Source of the DNA: Legionellales bacterium UBA5158
GTDB lineage: Bacteria > Pseudomonadota > Gammaproteobacteria > DSM-16500
Direction of reading: 5' to 3'
NCBI GenBank assembly: GCA_002413665.1
Contig: DHXK01000180.1
Coordinates: forward strand, 1-6,904
DNA: 6,904 nt
The notes beneath the pieces were generated by a model. That model ran no database searches and had not been told where the DNA came from. It worked only from the letters and a program-made list of their open reading frames with translations. This document shows, piece by piece, positions 5,025 to 6,904 of the stretch; the stretch's first letter is position 1; the number at the start of each line of letters is the position of its first letter. Made by a program: the position numbers and the translations under genes.

Positions 5025-6284
5025 CTACTTTAAAGATTCGTTATTAAGTAATTTATAAATACTAAACATACATAAAATTGCCACTGCAATCGGATAAATA
5101 CATGGCATAGCAACATTACCCGAATAATAAACTAAGTAAGTAGCCACTAATGGACAAGTCCCGCCAAAAACGCTTACACCAATATTCAAACCCACAGAAA
5201 CACCACTGTATCGTGTCAGGGTTGCAAACATCTCTGAAGTAGTCGCCGCCATCGGTCCAACAAACATAGCAATACAAAATGCTAACAATATTTGTCCGTT
5301 TAAAAAATACTGAGAATCATTTTCAAGAAATAATAAATAAATAGGATAAAAGAAAATGCAGAGGCAGCTTGCTCCGGCGAACATAATATAATGTCTATTA
5401 ATTTTATCTGACAGATATCCAAAAGCTGGTATAAGTAAAATTAAAAAAAGCATACTAATTGTATTATTTAATAAAACTTCATGAAACGATATCTTATGCG
5501 TGCTTACCAAATATGTTGCTATATAAACAAATCCTAGGAAAAATGAAATACTACTCAAAGCAAAGACAATAATAACCTTAACCAAGCTGGCAAAATTAAA
5601 TTTGAGTATCTGATGAAGTGGAATTTTGAATGCACTTTCTTTCTCTACGGCAGCTTTAAATAGCTCTGACTCTTGAACTTTATATCGTAGGTACCAACCG
5701 ACTATTCCAAGCGGGAGACCAATTAAAAATGGAATGCGCCAACCCCAAGAATTCATTTGTACACTTGATAGATAATACGTAAGTAAAAAGCTAATTATTG
5801 ATCCTAAAAATATGCCACCTGTTACACCAAACACACTGACGCTTCCCCAAAATCCTTTTTTAGAAGGTGGTGCAATTTCTGTAAGAAAACAAATAGCACC
5901 TGGATATTCTCCGCTAGCAGCTAACCCTTGAACTATTCTTAAAAGCACAAGAGTAATAGGTGCTGCAATCCCTATGGTTTGGTATGTAGGTAGCAACCCA
6001 ATTAGCGTTGTTGGTAATGCCATAAATATAATAGTGATAGAAAGCGCCACACGTCGTCCCCTGCGATCACCCAAATGTCCAAATAAAATTCCGCCTATAG
6101 GTCTTGCAATAAAACCCGATGCAAAAACACCGAAAGTTGCTAACAAAGATAGAATAGGAGTTTTTGCCGGAAAAAATAAAGTAGAAATAATCGGTGCCAT
6201 TAAACCTAGCAAAGAAAAATCATACCATTCAAGAACAGTACCAATAAGAATACTTGATATTGTTCTCTTATCTATTTTATTCAT
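5025..6284 (-). CDS. Major facilitator, metabolite:H+ symporter (MHS/ProP-type) family
   Basis: A complete 419-residue inner-membrane transporter with about 12 hydrophobic segments. Diagnostic marks of the MHS group are present: LEWYDFSLLG in helix 1 (18-27), ARPIGGILFGHLGDRRGRR after helix 2 (60-78), and LRIVQGLAASGEYPGA with the following LTEIAPP (115-140). Family members such as ProP, ShiA and KgtP import organic acids, osmolytes or related small molecules with protons. Substrate cannot be read from the sequence. The ATG (6284-6282) overlaps the TGA of the upstream exporter gene as ATGA, so the two are translationally coupled and likely handle the same or related compounds. In Legionella the siderophore operon lbtABC places an exporter-type MFS (LbtB) directly before an uptake MFS (LbtC). 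The order here is the same, but identity is not shown. It ends convergently with the 350-aa gene, and no convincing terminator is visible in between. Confidence 0.9.
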   Translation of the reverse strand: MNKIDKRTISSILIGTVLEWYDFSLLGLMAPIISTLFFPAKTPILSLLATFGVFASGFIARPIGGILFGHLGDRRGRRVALSITIIFMALPTTLIGLLPTYQTIGIAAPITLVLLRIVQGLAASGEYPGAICFLTEIAPPSKKGFWGSVSVFGVTGGIFLGSIISFLLTYYLSSVQMNSWGWRIPFLIGLPLGIVGWYLRYKVQESELFKAAVEKESAFKIPLHQILKFNFASLVKVIIVFALSSISFFLGFVYIATYLVSTHKISFHEVLLNNTISMLFLILLIPAFGYLSDKINRHYIMFAGASCLCIFFYPIYLLFLENDSQYFLNGQILLAFCIAMFVGPMAATTSEMFATLTRYSGVSVGLNIGVSVFGGTCPLVATYLVYYSGNVAMPCIYPIAVAILCMFSIYKLLNNESLK

Positions 6285-6904
6285 ATAACCACTTCATAAA
6301 TTTGTTGAGAAAGCTGTTTATCTTTCAGCTCAATAATCTTAAATAACTTTCTATATAAAAAGAGAGTCATTAAACACAAAACCCCACACAGCAAAAATAA
6401 AATCTTTGCTGTAAAATATTGATAGAGAAAACCACCTACTATTGGGCCTACTCCCAGACCAAGCATTGCAACACTTGCTATTCCATAGTAGGTACCTATT
6501 CGGTCCTTATGTGCGATACTTATTAAAATCAAATCATTAAAAGGAATAATAGTAATTTCAGCTAATGTCAAAATCACCATTGCTAATATCATCGCTATCT
6601 CATTCAGAAAAACTCCCATAATAATATAAGAAATCGCAAAGCCAATCATTCCAACGCAACTGACAGCGTATTCAGAAATATCTTTAGTGATTTTTGAAAC
6701 AATTAATTGCAACGAAACACAAATAAACGCATTGATAATAAGCAACAATGCATAAATTTTTACACCATTTTTTAATTCAGCATGAAGATATTGGGGTAGA
6801 GTGGAATCAATCTGAGAAAACACAACAAAAACCATAAAGTTTATTAAAATTAAAATTCTAAGAGCTGAATCTTTTAAAAATATTTCTTTTGATAAGCCAA
6901 AGTT
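6281..6904 (-). CDS. Major facilitator, DHA1/MdtH-like exporter, C-terminal half, N-terminus beyond window
   Basis: The reading frame is open from the right edge (first codons NFGLSKEIFLKDSALRILIL) to TGA at 6283-6281, giving 207 residues of about 400 expected. It is not a gene starting at the internal ATG (6835): the residues before it continue smoothly into the FSQIDSTLPQYL segment, a common opening of helix 7 in DHA1 transporters such as MdtH. About six membrane helices follow, including LAEITIIPFNDLI, DRIGTYYGIASVAMLGLGVGPIVGG and a last hydrophobic stretch FLLCGVLCLMTLFLY. The end is a charged cytoplasmic tail. The DHA1 group exports drugs or small metabolites in exchange for protons. 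It is coupled by a 4-bp overlap to the MHS transporter, so upstream genes of this operon, perhaps biosynthetic, should lie to the right of the window. Confidence 0.88.
   Translation of the reverse strand, partial: NFGLSKEIFLKDSALRILILINFMVFVVFSQIDSTLPQYLHAELKNGVKIYALLLIINAFICVSLQLIVSKITKDISEYAVSCVGMIGFAISYIIMGVFLNEIAMILAMVILTLAEITIIPFNDLILISIAHKDRIGTYYGIASVAMLGLGVGPIVGGFLYQYFTAKILFLLCGVLCLMTLFLYRKLFKIIELKDKQLSQQIYEVVI

Noticed and set aside
5974..6288. A 104-codon plus-strand frame inside the MHS transporter gene
   Set aside because: It is the antisense of a conserved transporter region, and its residues show no family features.
1..6904. CRISPR array, tRNA or rRNA genes, or insertion sequence
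   Set aside because: No regularly spaced repeats, cloverleaf-like sequence, rRNA segment, transposase or terminal inverted repeats were seen.

Overview
This AT-rich window looks like an accessory region of a gammaproteobacterial chromosome. Gene style, short intergenic spaces and the mix of phage-type and transport genes would suit a Legionella/Coxiella-like bacterium, but that is an inference from composition and gene content, since no rRNA, tRNA or housekeeping marker is present.

Region 1 (1-1752) is the control and recombination end of an integrated mobile element. Reading leftward are a tyrosine recombinase cut by the window edge, an excisionase-type DNA-binding protein overlapping it by 94 bp, and a small helical protein of unknown function. 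Facing them is a C1/LexA-like S24 repressor. The 146-bp divergent spacer holds a perfect 23-bp palindrome lying inside a leftward promoter, which is the likely repressor operator. The repressor keeps its Ala-Gly cleavage site and catalytic Ser but appears to have Ala where the catalytic Lys should be. A bidirectional terminator at 1723-1752 closes the module.

Region 2 (1774-3676) is a compact leftward operon driven by a clear sigma70 promoter. Its first gene is a 38-residue peptide with a strong ribosome binding site (3497-3613), ending in Cys. It is followed by a TauD/TfdA-type 2-oxoglutarate/Fe(II) dioxygenase with all ligands present, then 92-aa and 190-aa proteins that I do not recognise, each 14-15 bp apart. 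A short peptide leading an oxygenase and two orphan proteins has the shape of a small peptide-modification (RiPP-like) cluster. This is the most promising candidate for an undescribed system here, but the link is inferred from layout only.

Region 3 (3677-5024) holds a divergently transcribed 350-aa protein of unknown family with its own promoter. Its C-terminus may be shifted out of frame.

Region 4 (5025-6904) holds two leftward major facilitator genes joined by an ATGA overlap: the C-terminal half of a DHA1/MdtH-like exporter, running off the right edge, and a complete metabolite:H+ symporter. An exporter-importer pair in this order recalls the lbtB-lbtC arrangement of the Legionella siderophore operon, and could serve a siderophore or the product of region 2. 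Regions 2-4 may be cargo of the mobile element, but neither attachment site is inside the window.
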